From assembly GCA_002454425.1 (NCBI GenBank), contig DKIV01000017.1, positions 1-39,205 of the forward strand: a stretch of 39,205 nt of DNA, given 5' to 3'. Source of the stretch: Sphingobacteriaceae bacterium UBA6709. GTDB lineage: Bacteria; Bacteroidota; Bacteroidia; Sphingobacteriales; Sphingobacteriaceae. This document shows, in pieces, positions 8,201 through 16,855 of this stretch. Under the pieces are notes generated by a model that did not search any database, was not told where the DNA came from, and worked only from the letters and a program-made list of their open reading frames with translations. Made by a program: the position numbers and the translations under genes. Numbering within the stretch: the first letter of the stretch is position 1; the number at the start of each line of letters is the position of its first letter.

Positions 8201-9331
8201 ATGGCCGGTATTTATTTACATATCCCTTTCTGCAAGCAGGCATGTCATTACTGCGATTTTCATTTCAGCACATCGTTAGGATATCGAGAAGAGGTGATTA
8301 AGGCAATGCATGAAGAGCTGAAAAGGCGCCGGGACTACCTGCCTGACAAAAAAATTGATAGCATTTATTTCGGCGGGGGAACACCGTCAATTCTCAAGGG
8401 ATCCGAAATACAGCGGTTTATAGATCAGATAGCCAACGAGTATGATCTCATGGATGGCGCGGAGATCACACTGGAGGCAAACCCCGACGACCTTGAGGCA
8501 GCTCAAGTGAAGGAGCTCAGAGCTACGCAGGTAAACCGGTTCAGTATCGGCATTCAGTCTTTTTTTGAAGAAGATCTGCGATGGATGAATCGCGCGCATA
8601 ACGCGTCGCAGGCCGACAGCGCAATTAAAAGAGTGCAGGACGCGGGCTTCGAAAATATTACCATTGACCTGATATACGGCTTCCCCTTGCTAACGGATTT
8701 GAAATGGCGCGAGAATATCCTGAAGACCATGGCATTTGACATCCCTCATATCTCGGCGTATGCCATGACCGTGGAGCAGAAAACAGCTTTAGGGCATTTC
8801 GTAAAAAAGGGGAAACAGCCGCCAATGAACGAGCAACAAGCCAGCGCTCAGTTTATATATCTTATGGAATCGCTGATGGAAAAGGGTTATGAGCATTACG
8901 AGATCTCCAACTTCGCAATACCGGGACGATATTCCAGACATAACACCAGCTATTGGCAAGGCACACCTTATCTCGGCATTGGTCCTTCCGCGCATTCATT
9001 TGACGGAGAGGCCCGCCAATGGAATATCAGCAACAATCATAAGTACACGGAAAGTATTATTAATGAAACCTCAGCTGCGGAAACCGAGCATCTTACAAAA
9101 GATGATAAGTATAATGAGTATATCATGACGCGCTTACGTACTATCTGGGGCGTTGATCTGACACGCGTAGAGCAAGAGTTTGGATACGATTATTTACGTC
9201 ATACGGAGAAGATGGCGGCACCATTCATTGAGAAAGGCTGGCTTAAGCAGACCGCGCAAACCATCAGTTTAAGCAGGGAAGGAAAGCTATTTGCGGATCA
9301 TATCGCCTCTGAACTCTTCGTGGTAGACTAA
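8201..9331 (+). CDS. hemW: HemW-like radical SAM protein (coproporphyrinogen III oxidase-like)
   Basis: 376 residues. The radical-SAM cluster motif CKQACHYC (C11, C15, C18) sits at the very N-terminus after MAGIYLHIPF. It is followed by SIYFGGGTPS (SAM-binding glycine motif), ITLEANPDD and RFSIGIQSF, all typical of the HemN/HemW family. The fourth Cys of true HemN (CxxxCxxCxC) is absent, because the sequence continues CDFHF. The short N-terminus also points to HemW, a heme-binding chaperone, rather than to the oxygen-independent coproporphyrinogen oxidase. The C-terminus carries the HemN_C-like helical domain (DDKYNEYIMTRLRTIWGVDL). Heme insertion fits the heme-rich respiratory cluster in the same window, though the two loci are far apart. 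Confidence 0.9.
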   Translation: MAGIYLHIPFCKQACHYCDFHFSTSLGYREEVIKAMHEELKRRRDYLPDKKIDSIYFGGGTPSILKGSEIQRFIDQIANEYDLMDGAEITLEANPDDLEAAQVKELRATQVNRFSIGIQSFFEEDLRWMNRAHNASQADSAIKRVQDAGFENITIDLIYGFPLLTDLKWRENILKTMAFDIPHISAYAMTVEQKTALGHFVKKGKQPPMNEQQASAQFIYLMESLMEKGYEHYEISNFAIPGRYSRHNTSYWQGTPYLGIGPSAHSFDGEARQWNISNNHKYTESIINETSAAETEHLTKDDKYNEYIMTRLRTIWGVDLTRVEQEFGYDYLRHTEKMAAPFIEKGWLKQTAQTISLSREGKLFADHIASELFVVD

Positions 9332-9437
9332 GGATATCTCCCTAACCCGCGCAAAGAGTTTTGACACAGAGAAAACATCTTGGTTGCAGGAATGCTTTAT
9401 CTTTAAAAAAAGCACAATTGCTTATTAGGAGAGAATT

Positions 9438-10535
9438 ATGAGGGGCTATACTTTTTCGAAGTTCGAGGAACAGCAATTTTCAGGAGGAGGATTTGAAGCT
9501 TTGCTTAAATTGTTTCTTGAATTGCTGAATTATACTTCGGGGGACGCTGCCGAAGCTCTTGCCTGGCTGACAGAGCTGGACAAACAATATAAGTTAACCA
9601 AGGATGGTTATGGTGTCGGCGACTTCATTGACGATCTCAAGAACAAGGGATATCTTGAGGAAAACGGGAATGGATCGGAAGTGAAAATCACCGCAAAAAC
9701 AGAACAAAGCATACGTAAATCGGCACTGGAGGAAATCTTCGGCAAGCTGAAGAAGTCGGGACACGGCAATCACCATTCAAACTTTTCGGGTCAGGGGGAA
9801 GAGCGAAATGCTGACCGGCGTGAGTACCAGTTTGGAGACAGCGCGGACCAGATAGATATGACTCATTCCATTCACAATGCGCAAATCAACCACGGCATTG
9901 GCGACTTCACCCTTACCGAACGGGATCTGGAGGTCGAGGAAAAGGATTTTAAAACCCTGACATCGACGGTGCTCATGATTGACATTTCGCATTCCATGAT
10001 TCTTTACGGGGAAGATCGCATTACTCCGGCAAAAAAGGTTGCCATGGCGTTGGCAGAACTCATACGCACCCGCTATCCGAAAGATACCCTGGATATCGTG
10101 GTCTTCGGCAATGATGCCTGGCCGATACAGTTGAAAGACCTTCCATATCTGCAGGTTGGCCCCTATCATACCAATACCTATGCCGGACTAGAACTAGCTA
10201 CGGATATTCTTAGGCGCCGAAAAACGCAGAATAAGCAGATTTTCATGATCACCGATGGAAAGCCTACCTGCCTGAAAGAGGGTGCCCGCTATTACAAGAA
10301 TAGCGTGGGATTAGATCGAAAGGTAGTGAACAAAGTGCTAAACATGGCGGGGCAGTGTAAAAGGTTAAAGATTCCTGTGACGACCTTCATGATCGCTACA
10401 GATCCCTATCTTCAACATTTTGTTCATCAGTTTACCGAAATCAATGGTGGCAGGGCATTTTACAGCTCTTTGAAAGGCTTGGGGGAATATATCTTTGAAG
10501 ATTATATCAAGAACAGGAAAAAGACAGTACGCTAA
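9438..10535 (+). CDS. VWA-domain protein paired with a ChlI-like AAA+ ATPase
   Basis: 365 residues. The N-terminal 170 residues are charged and helical; the C-terminal half is a von Willebrand A domain with an intact MIDAS motif DISHSM (D182, S184, S186), the downstream Thr region (HTNTYAGLELA) and the ITDGKPT strand. Such proteins resemble the ChlD-type partner of magnesium-chelatase-like ATPases, and the next gene, 60 bp downstream, encodes one. The pair presumably forms an ATP-driven metal insertion or complex-remodelling machine whose client is unknown. AGGAGAG (9427-9433) is a rare good Shine-Dalgarno for this genome and supports the ATG at 9438. A TATCTTTA box near 9398 may be the promoter. 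No signal peptide is seen, so the protein is probably cytoplasmic. Confidence 0.8.
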   Translation: MRGYTFSKFEEQQFSGGGFEALLKLFLELLNYTSGDAAEALAWLTELDKQYKLTKDGYGVGDFIDDLKNKGYLEENGNGSEVKITAKTEQSIRKSALEEIFGKLKKSGHGNHHSNFSGQGEERNADRREYQFGDSADQIDMTHSIHNAQINHGIGDFTLTERDLEVEEKDFKTLTSTVLMIDISHSMILYGEDRITPAKKVAMALAELIRTRYPKDTLDIVVFGNDAWPIQLKDLPYLQVGPYHTNTYAGLELATDILRRRKTQNKQIFMITDGKPTCLKEGARYYKNSVGLDRKVVNKVLNMAGQCKRLKIPVTTFMIATDPYLQHFVHQFTEINGGRAFYSSLKGLGEYIFEDYIKNRKKTVR

Positions 10536-10595
10536 ACATGCCACACGTAAGAGGACTCCAGCTCTATACATCGACAATTTCAAAAAATCTTAGCA

Positions 10596-12086
10596 ATGAA
10601 TAAGCTATTAGCTATAAAAACACTTGCACAATTAAAAGAAGCGGGGTATACGCCCAAAAGCATTAAAGACGAATTACGCGACAATCTTATAAAGCAACTG
10701 CAGAGTAAAGAGAGCGGCTTTGAAGGTATCATCGGGTACGAGGATACTGTGATTCCTGATCTGCATACTGCAATATTAGCCAAACATAACATCTTGCTGC
10801 TGGGTCTGCGTGGGCAGGCTAAAACACGTATTGCGCGACTGCTTATCGGACTACTTGACGAGTATGTACCCTATATTGAGGGCTCCGAGCTATACGAAGA
10901 TCCTATGCAACCCATTTCGTGGTACGGCAGACAGCAACTCGATGAGTTGGGCGATGAAACGCCTGTGGCATGGCTTCACCGCTCCGACCGCTATACCGAA
11001 AAACTGGCAACGCCCGATGTTACGGTCTCGGATCTTATAGGGGATGTAGATCCCATTAAGGCGGCAAGCATGAAGATCGCCTATTCAGATGAGCGGGTAA
11101 TACACTACGGGCTTATTCCACGTGCACATCGCGGGATTTTTGTGATCAATGAGCTTCCGGACTTGCAAGCGCGCATTCAGGTAGCTCTATTTAACATTCT
11201 TCAGGAAAAAGACATTCAGATCAGAGGCTTTAAATTGCGTCTGCCATTAGATGTTCAGTTTGTATTTACAGCCAATCCTGAAGATTATACCAACCGGGGG
11301 TCAATTGTAACGCCTCTAAAAGACCGTATTGAAAGTCAGATATTAACACACTACCCCGCAAGCCTTGAAATCGCACGGCAAATCACACAACAGGAAGCGC
11401 GCCTGACGGAGTGGCAACGGGAACATATTCAGATTGACCCTATTGTTAAGGACATTATTGAGCAGATTGCCTTCGAAGCGCGGAATTCCGATTATATTGA
11501 CAAGAAATCGGGAGTGTCCGCGCGTCTCACCATATCGGCTTTCGAAAGTCTGGTAAGCAACGCTGAACGTCGGGCGATCATTAACGGTGAGCAGAATACC
11601 TTTATACGTCTGGCAGATTTTACGGGCGTTATACCCGCGATTACTGGAAAAATCGAGCTCGTATATGAGGGCGAGCAGGAAGGGCCAGCCAATGTTGCCG
11701 GAATACTTGTTGGAAAAGCTATAAAAACGTTGCTTACGGACTCGTTCCCTGATCCCGAACGCGCAAGAAAAGCGCGCAACGGCAATCCCTATACTGAGAT
11801 TATCGAGTGGTTTGCGAGCGGAAATACGGTGACGATTGATGATGATCAGTCGTTTGAAGAATACAAAAAAGCGCTGAACGCGGTGAAGAACTTAAAGAAA
11901 ACCGTAGAAGGATATCATAAGGGGCTTCACGAAAGCAGTATTTTGCTCATGATGGAATTTCTCCTGCATGGATTGTCAGAGTTCTCGCAAATAAATAAAA
12001 AACACCTCTCCAAAGGATACGCCTTTAATGATATGTTTGAGAGTCTGTTTAAGGGGAATTTTGACGAAGAGTCTGAAGACTTGTAG
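10596..12086 (+). CDS. Magnesium chelatase ChlI-like AAA+ ATPase
   Basis: 496 residues. Walker A is GLRGQAKT near residues 70-77. The Walker B strand reads GIFVINEL with Asn in place of the usual Asp before Glu. This Asn also appears in relatives of this subfamily that I recall, so it is not by itself a sign of inactivity. RIQVALFNILQEKDIQIRGF and VFTANPEDYTNRG (sensor 1) follow, then TPLKDRIESQ (arginine-finger region). The C-terminus adds a helical lid plus a roughly 90-residue tail ending in FDEESEDL. It lies immediately after the VWA gene and is very likely co-transcribed with it. Chlorophyll biosynthesis is not implied; no other bch/chl or cobalamin genes are present in the window. Confidence 0.85.
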   Translation: MNKLLAIKTLAQLKEAGYTPKSIKDELRDNLIKQLQSKESGFEGIIGYEDTVIPDLHTAILAKHNILLLGLRGQAKTRIARLLIGLLDEYVPYIEGSELYEDPMQPISWYGRQQLDELGDETPVAWLHRSDRYTEKLATPDVTVSDLIGDVDPIKAASMKIAYSDERVIHYGLIPRAHRGIFVINELPDLQARIQVALFNILQEKDIQIRGFKLRLPLDVQFVFTANPEDYTNRGSIVTPLKDRIESQILTHYPASLEIARQITQQEARLTEWQREHIQIDPIVKDIIEQIAFEARNSDYIDKKSGVSARLTISAFESLVSNAERRAIINGEQNTFIRLADFTGVIPAITGKIELVYEGEQEGPANVAGILVGKAIKTLLTDSFPDPERARKARNGNPYTEIIEWFASGNTVTIDDDQSFEEYKKALNAVKNLKKTVEGYHKGLHESSILLMMEFLLHGLSEFSQINKKHLSKGYAFNDMFESLFKGNFDEESEDL

Positions 12087-12194
12087 AAGTGAAGCTCCGC
12101 TAAACGGTAAAAGCACGCATTTTACGCAAACAGAGCACGGGTTTTTACAATTATATTTACATTTTTGCTTCCGCATAAATATAGCACTTGATAA

Positions 12195-13472
12195 ATGTCT
12201 GATCGTATTTTTCCGCTGACCATAATCAGCATCGTTCTTTTAATCCTTGATTTTTACATCTTCAACGCGTTGAAGGATGTATGGCAAAAGAATCATCGTA
12301 AAGGATTCAGAACTTTCGGCATATTATGGTGGGGATACTCGCTGTTTCTGATAGCCGGTGTGTTCGCAAGTATTTTCTTTAACCTGATTCTCGCTGTCAG
12401 AGCCGTGATCCTGGTAGCGTTCTTCCTTACAGCTGTTACGAAGGTTTTCTTCCTGCCATTTCTATTGGCAGATGATATCCGCAGGGGCATCATCTGGATA
12501 AAAAGGAAATTTGGCAAACAGGGAACAACGAAGCTTCCGACAACTTTGCCCCAAAACGAGGAAGGGTCGCTGTTTAGTGAAAAGATAAACCGCTCAGAAT
12601 TTATGGTGAAAGCAGGTCTTGCCGTTGCTGCGGTACCACTGGCGTCATTGAGTTGGGGAATTATTGAAGGAGCCTATGATTATCAGGTAAGACGTCAGGT
12701 GCTGAGGCTGCCAAACCTTCCAAAAGCATTTGACGGAATACGTTTAGGACAAATTTCAGATATACACTCCGGGAGCTTTTATAACAGAAAAGCTGTATTG
12801 GGCGGCGTCGAAATGCTGCTTGCTGAGAAGCCCGACTTTATCTTCTTTACGGGAGATCTCGTGAATAATATAGCATCGGAGATGCGTGATTATCAGGATA
12901 TCTTCAGCAAGGTGAAGGCACCTCTCGGCGTATTCTCCGTACTGGGTAATCACGATTACGGCGACTATTATTTTGGTCGTCAACCATCAGCCGCCAAAGC
13001 AAACAACCTGGCAACGATCAAGAAGATTCATGGTCTTATGGGCTATGACCTGCTGATGAATGAAAACAGACGCCTGAAAGTTGACGGAGAAGAAATAGCA
13101 ATCCTTGGTGTCGAGAATTGGGGTGCCGGAAGATTTGTTCGGCATGGGCGGCTCGACTTAGCGGTGCAGGGCACAGATGACGCAGCTGTAAAGTTGCTGC
13201 TATCACATGATCCATCGCATTGGCGCGCGCAGGTATTAAATCGCCCTGACATCGATGTTATGTTCAGCGGCCACACGCATGGCATGCAGTTCGGAGTGAG
13301 AACGAAAGAATGGCAATGGAGCCCAGTGGAATATATCTATAAAGAGTGGGCAGGATTGTATCAGGAGAAACAGCAACAACTGTACGTAAATGTTGGGTAT
13401 GGTTTCCTGGGATACCCGGGAAGAGTTGGAATTCTTCCTGAAATTACGATATTTGAGCTTAAGCGCGCGTAA
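12195..13472 (+). CDS. Membrane-anchored calcineurin-like metallophosphoesterase (YkuE type)
   Basis: 425 residues. About four hydrophobic helices fill residues 5-105. A linker follows with a Tat-like stretch (RSEFMVKAGLAVAAVPLASL, no twin Arg). The metallophosphoesterase domain starts near residue 180 with all motifs: GQISDIHSG, FTGDLVNN, LGNHDYGDYY, LLSHDPSHW and FSGHTHGMQFG. Relatives include YkuE-like phosphodiesterases with proposed roles in lipid or envelope phosphate-ester hydrolysis; the substrate here is unknown. It is followed after 112 bp by a UbiA-like membrane protein on the same strand, so a lipid-linked function is plausible but inferred. Confidence 0.85.
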   Translation: MSDRIFPLTIISIVLLILDFYIFNALKDVWQKNHRKGFRTFGILWWGYSLFLIAGVFASIFFNLILAVRAVILVAFFLTAVTKVFFLPFLLADDIRRGIIWIKRKFGKQGTTKLPTTLPQNEEGSLFSEKINRSEFMVKAGLAVAAVPLASLSWGIIEGAYDYQVRRQVLRLPNLPKAFDGIRLGQISDIHSGSFYNRKAVLGGVEMLLAEKPDFIFFTGDLVNNIASEMRDYQDIFSKVKAPLGVFSVLGNHDYGDYYFGRQPSAAKANNLATIKKIHGLMGYDLLMNENRRLKVDGEEIAILGVENWGAGRFVRHGRLDLAVQGTDDAAVKLLLSHDPSHWRAQVLNRPDIDVMFSGHTHGMQFGVRTKEWQWSPVEYIYKEWAGLYQEKQQQLYVNVGYGFLGYPGRVGILPEITIFELKRA

Positions 13473-13584
13473 GCGACACGGTACTAAGAGCTTGAGAGGC
13501 CCCGGCGAGAGAATCTATGTCGGATGCTTCGGCCTTAGCTCATGCCCGTTCAACGATACTGATTTTAAATAATAAGAGGAGCAC

Positions 13585-14493
13585 ATGCCCGATACGCGTT
13601 TTTCATTAAAACGGTTATTTCGACAAGCGGTAGATTTCTTGCTGTACAGCAATGTCTTTATTGCGCTTTGTGCTTCATCACAGGCAATGATAACGTATCA
13701 GCTGCTTCATGTTAAGGCAGAATTTCCAGTGCTTGCCCTTCTGTTCTGCTCGACAATCGCCATGTACAATTTCTCCATGCTCATCAGTAAGCCGGAGAAT
13801 TACAAGAAGTCGCCCCACCGGCGGGTACGATGGATATATTCACATTACCGGCTGATGATTACCATGAGTATCATCGCGATTATATCATTGCTGCCATTAT
13901 GCCTGTTTTTATCACTACAGGGAATTATTCTTATAGGCTTTACAGCGTTCCTTTCAATATGTTACAGCTTGCCGCTTTTCAGTATCAATGACAGAAGATT
14001 TGGCCTTCGTAATATTCCAGGGCTAAAATTATTTCTAATTGCGCTCATCTGGTCAATGAGCACCGTGTTGTTTCCCATTGTGGAAGCATCGGCAAAGCTT
14101 CACGCAATCATTCCGACCTCAGATGTAGTGATCCTTACGGGGATGAACTTTCTGTTTATAGCGGCAATCACCATACCTTTTGATGTTCGGGATCTATTTC
14201 AGGACCGGTTCTACAACCTGAAGACGCTTCCTGTTGTTTTCGGGGCTGAAAAGTCAATATGGCTGGCGCAGACATTTCTTGCGATACACGTCGTGTTGTT
14301 ATTTGTATTCAGCAAGGGCGAGGTAAATGCAGCCAACATCGGCCTCACGCTCGCCGCATTGATAACAGCGTACACGATTCACCGTTCGCCATCCGGAAAG
14401 ACAGAATATTATTATTTCTTCTTTCTGGATGGAACAATGATTATGCAACTTTTGCTGGTATTGCTATGCCAATGGATTGGATTGGTGATATAG
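13585..14493 (+). CDS. UbiA-superfamily-like polytopic membrane protein
   Basis: 302 residues with about eight or nine transmembrane helices. FDVRDLFQDRFYNLKTLPVV resembles the second Asp-rich motif of UbiA prenyltransferases (DxxD followed by KTLP). The first motif (NxxxDxxxD) is not recognisable: the corresponding loop reads YNFSMLISKPENYKKSPHRR. This is therefore a divergent family member that may not be an active prenyltransferase. AGAGGAG at 13575-13581 is an unusually good Shine-Dalgarno that supports the ATG at 13585, though the spacing is only 3 nt. The gene ends 3 bp from the stop of the convergent response regulator. Confidence 0.6.
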   Translation: MPDTRFSLKRLFRQAVDFLLYSNVFIALCASSQAMITYQLLHVKAEFPVLALLFCSTIAMYNFSMLISKPENYKKSPHRRVRWIYSHYRLMITMSIIAIISLLPLCLFLSLQGIILIGFTAFLSICYSLPLFSINDRRFGLRNIPGLKLFLIALIWSMSTVLFPIVEASAKLHAIIPTSDVVILTGMNFLFIAAITIPFDVRDLFQDRFYNLKTLPVVFGAEKSIWLAQTFLAIHVVLLFVFSKGEVNAANIGLTLAALITAYTIHRSPSGKTEYYYFFFLDGTMIMQLLLVLLCQWIGLVI

Positions 14494-14496
14494 AAA

Positions 14497-15186
14497 TTAC
14501 GCTATTACGAACTTATATCCTACCCCTCTTACGGTTTGAAGTAAAGTGGGAACATCGGGATTATCTTCAATCTTCTTACGTAAACGCACGATATGCATGT
14601 CGAGGGTGCGGGTATTAACATCTGTTTCGTACCCCCAGACAGCATTCATCAACTCATCGCGACTTACGACCTTATTAAGGTTTTGAAGGAAATAAACGAG
14701 GATTCTGTTTTCAAGAATGGTAAGCTCAATACGATCGCCATCTTTAAAGAGTGTATGGATATTCGCGTGATGCTCAACTTTTCCGAAGCGGCTGATGTCT
14801 GTCCGACCATTCCCTTCGAAGAACTTCACCTTATTACCCAACAACGCAACGAGAACGTCCATATTGAAAGGTTTCGTCACATAGTCTGACACGCCAAAAT
14901 TATAGGCATCAATTTTATCGACATCCTGAGCCTTCGCGGTCATCATGATAACCGTATTTTCAAAACCACGCTTTCTGATAGCTGAGCAGATCTCAGAACC
15001 CTGCTTTCCCGGAAGCATCCAGTCAAGCAATACGATATCGGGTTTTTCATCAATAATGAAGTCTTCAGCGCCGGTGCCTGCGGCACATTCAAGGACATGG
15101 TATCCTTCGCTCTTTAAACGGTGAGCAACGAGGAATCTTAGGTTGTCGTCATCTTCTACAATAACGATCTTAACATCTGTTTTCAT
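14497..15186 (-). CDS. OmpR/PhoB-family response regulator
   Basis: 229 residues. The receiver domain has acidic residues E11/D12/D13, phosphoacceptor D55 (IVLLDWMLPG), T83 (MMTAKA) and K105 (VTKPF). The C-terminal winged helix covers residues 130-229 (LTILENRILVYFLQNLNKVV, SRDELMNAVWGY, RTLDMHIVRLRKKIEDNP, LLQTVRGVGYKF). It is the last gene of an S9-like lipoprotein, histidine kinase, regulator unit, 8 bp after the kinase, and is certainly the kinase's partner. No DNA target is identifiable in the window. Confidence 0.95.
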   Translation of the reverse strand: MKTDVKIVIVEDDDNLRFLVAHRLKSEGYHVLECAAGTGAEDFIIDEKPDIVLLDWMLPGKQGSEICSAIRKRGFENTVIMMTAKAQDVDKIDAYNFGVSDYVTKPFNMDVLVALLGNKVKFFEGNGRTDISRFGKVEHHANIHTLFKDGDRIELTILENRILVYFLQNLNKVVSRDELMNAVWGYETDVNTRTLDMHIVRLRKKIEDNPDVPTLLQTVRGVGYKFVIA

Positions 15187-15194
15187 AAAACAAC

Positions 15195-16847
15195 TTACAA
15201 TGGTAACTTAATAGTAAATTCTGAACCTTCCCCAAGTTTGCTTTTAAGTATGATGTCGCCATTTAGAAAATTAACCAGTTCTTTACAGAAAGCCAGGCCT
15301 AAACCAACGCTTCCTTGTTGATTAAACTGACTTTGAATTCTGTAGAACTTCTTGAAAACGTTTTTTACTTCTTCCTGCGGAATTCCAATACCCTTATCCT
15401 TAAAACGGAATACAATAAAAGATTTCTCAATGTTGGCACTAATTGCAATGAACTTATTCTCGGGAAAAGAGTATTTGTAAGCATTGTCAATGAGATTCTG
15501 AAACAGACTGGTGATCAGCACCAGATCAGAATCAAAGAACTCAACATTCTTTATTGAATATTCTATATTAAAATCAGGATATTTTAGCTTATATGCGTTA
15601 ACAAGTTTAGAAACAAAAGATTGCACATCAATACGCTCTTTATGAATCTCAATTGAGTGATTCTCAATTTGGGTGAAAGATAGCAATTTATTCATCAACT
15701 CATTGAGTTTATCTGCTTCTTCGTCTAAAATTTTACCATAGTAACGTCTTTCTTCTTCACTAAGCTTCAACGCGCTCTTAATGTTATTGCCGGCAATCTT
15801 TATAACACTCACAGGAGTCTTAAATTCGTGAGTGAGATTATTGACGAAATCATACTGCAGTTTAAACATCTTCCTGTTAATGTTAAGATTCCGGTAAATG
15901 AGGTATGCCAACGTGATAAGCGTCGCATATATCAGAAGAATAACGCCTGCTATAGGAAGGAAACGTCGCCAAACCTCTACCTGCAGAAAGGAGTGCGATG
16001 ACCGGAAGAAGAGCTTGTAATCAGCAAAAGGACCGGAAAGGGCGAGATCTGCTGTTATCAAATCAGGATCGGGATTTGTATCCTCGTACATGAGCGGCTT
16101 TATCGCCACCTGCTCATAAAGCTCAGGGTGTTGATTAACGATCTTTAGCTTCGCAGGATTAAGCGCAAACGTGAAAATATCGAAGGCGTAACTTTCACTG
16201 CTACGAGCGCCTGATTGATGGCCTTTAAAGCGTTGAATATCTTCATACAGCGGCATGTTCATAAAGGTCACGCTGTTGTGGGCGATATTATAAAAAGTAC
16301 CCAAATAATCCGCGGAACCCGCGTCAGCAGTATCAGGAGCATCAATAAAATCTATCAGCTGCGAGCTCATCATAGCGAATTCATCCATGTCGCCAATGGT
16401 TACCATCTGCTTTTGCAAATGCGCTCTGATAACAATAGAGGAATCTCTATTTGGTGAAGGAGAAAAACGATATACACTTTTGGGAATAGCCATGGGATGC
16501 GCGGCAGGATCGTCCGGAGAGTCGACTTCCAATTGCGCGTCATAGAAAACAATGCTATTCACGAACTCGTATTTATGAAATACTGAATCTGCATATTTGC
16601 GAGCCGAGGTGGCATCTAAAAAACCTCTGTAAAAAGATATCTCCGGTACTTTGTGGTGAAAGAAGTTATTATAGGGCTCCAGGGTTTCCTCCAGCACCTC
16701 TATCTTTTGCGTACTGAATTCATTTTCGATAAATTTTTCGGTAAGGCGGTGAGCCAGCAACAGAGCTACCAATAAGGATACCAGGATGAGCAGGATAAAA
16801 CTGGCGTTCAACCAGTTTGTTTTTCTATATCTGAGCGGGGATGCCAT
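15195..16847 (-). CDS. Membrane sensor histidine kinase
   Basis: 550 residues. TM1 lies near residues 15-33 and TM2 near 288-312 (GVILLIYATLITLAYLIYR). They flank a roughly 250-residue periplasmic sensor region with no recognised domain. A HisKA domain follows with NLTHEFKTP, phosphoacceptor H340. The HATPase_c domain carries NLIDNAYKYS (N box), DKGIGIP (G1) and GSVGLGLAFCKEL (G2). The gene lies between an S9-like lipoprotein gene (8 bp upstream) and its response regulator (8 bp downstream), so the three are one transcription unit. The lipoprotein could be an accessory sensor; that part is inference. Confidence 0.93.
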   Translation of the reverse strand: MASPLRYRKTNWLNASFILLILVSLLVALLLAHRLTEKFIENEFSTQKIEVLEETLEPYNNFFHHKVPEISFYRGFLDATSARKYADSVFHKYEFVNSIVFYDAQLEVDSPDDPAAHPMAIPKSVYRFSPSPNRDSSIVIRAHLQKQMVTIGDMDEFAMMSSQLIDFIDAPDTADAGSADYLGTFYNIAHNSVTFMNMPLYEDIQRFKGHQSGARSSESYAFDIFTFALNPAKLKIVNQHPELYEQVAIKPLMYEDTNPDPDLITADLALSGPFADYKLFFRSSHSFLQVEVWRRFLPIAGVILLIYATLITLAYLIYRNLNINRKMFKLQYDFVNNLTHEFKTPVSVIKIAGNNIKSALKLSEEERRYYGKILDEEADKLNELMNKLLSFTQIENHSIEIHKERIDVQSFVSKLVNAYKLKYPDFNIEYSIKNVEFFDSDLVLITSLFQNLIDNAYKYSFPENKFIAISANIEKSFIVFRFKDKGIGIPQEEVKNVFKKFYRIQSQFNQQGSVGLGLAFCKELVNFLNGDIILKSKLGEGSEFTIKLPL

Positions 16848-16855
16848 TGCTGTTG

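Noticed and set aside
9777..10169. Minus-strand frame of 130 codons inside the VWA gene
   Set aside because: A shadow of the VWA gene; no family features and no promoter or ribosome site.
10596..12086. Calling the ATPase a true magnesium chelatase for chlorophyll
   Set aside because: No other chlorophyll or bacteriochlorophyll genes are present and such ATPases are widespread in non-phototrophs.
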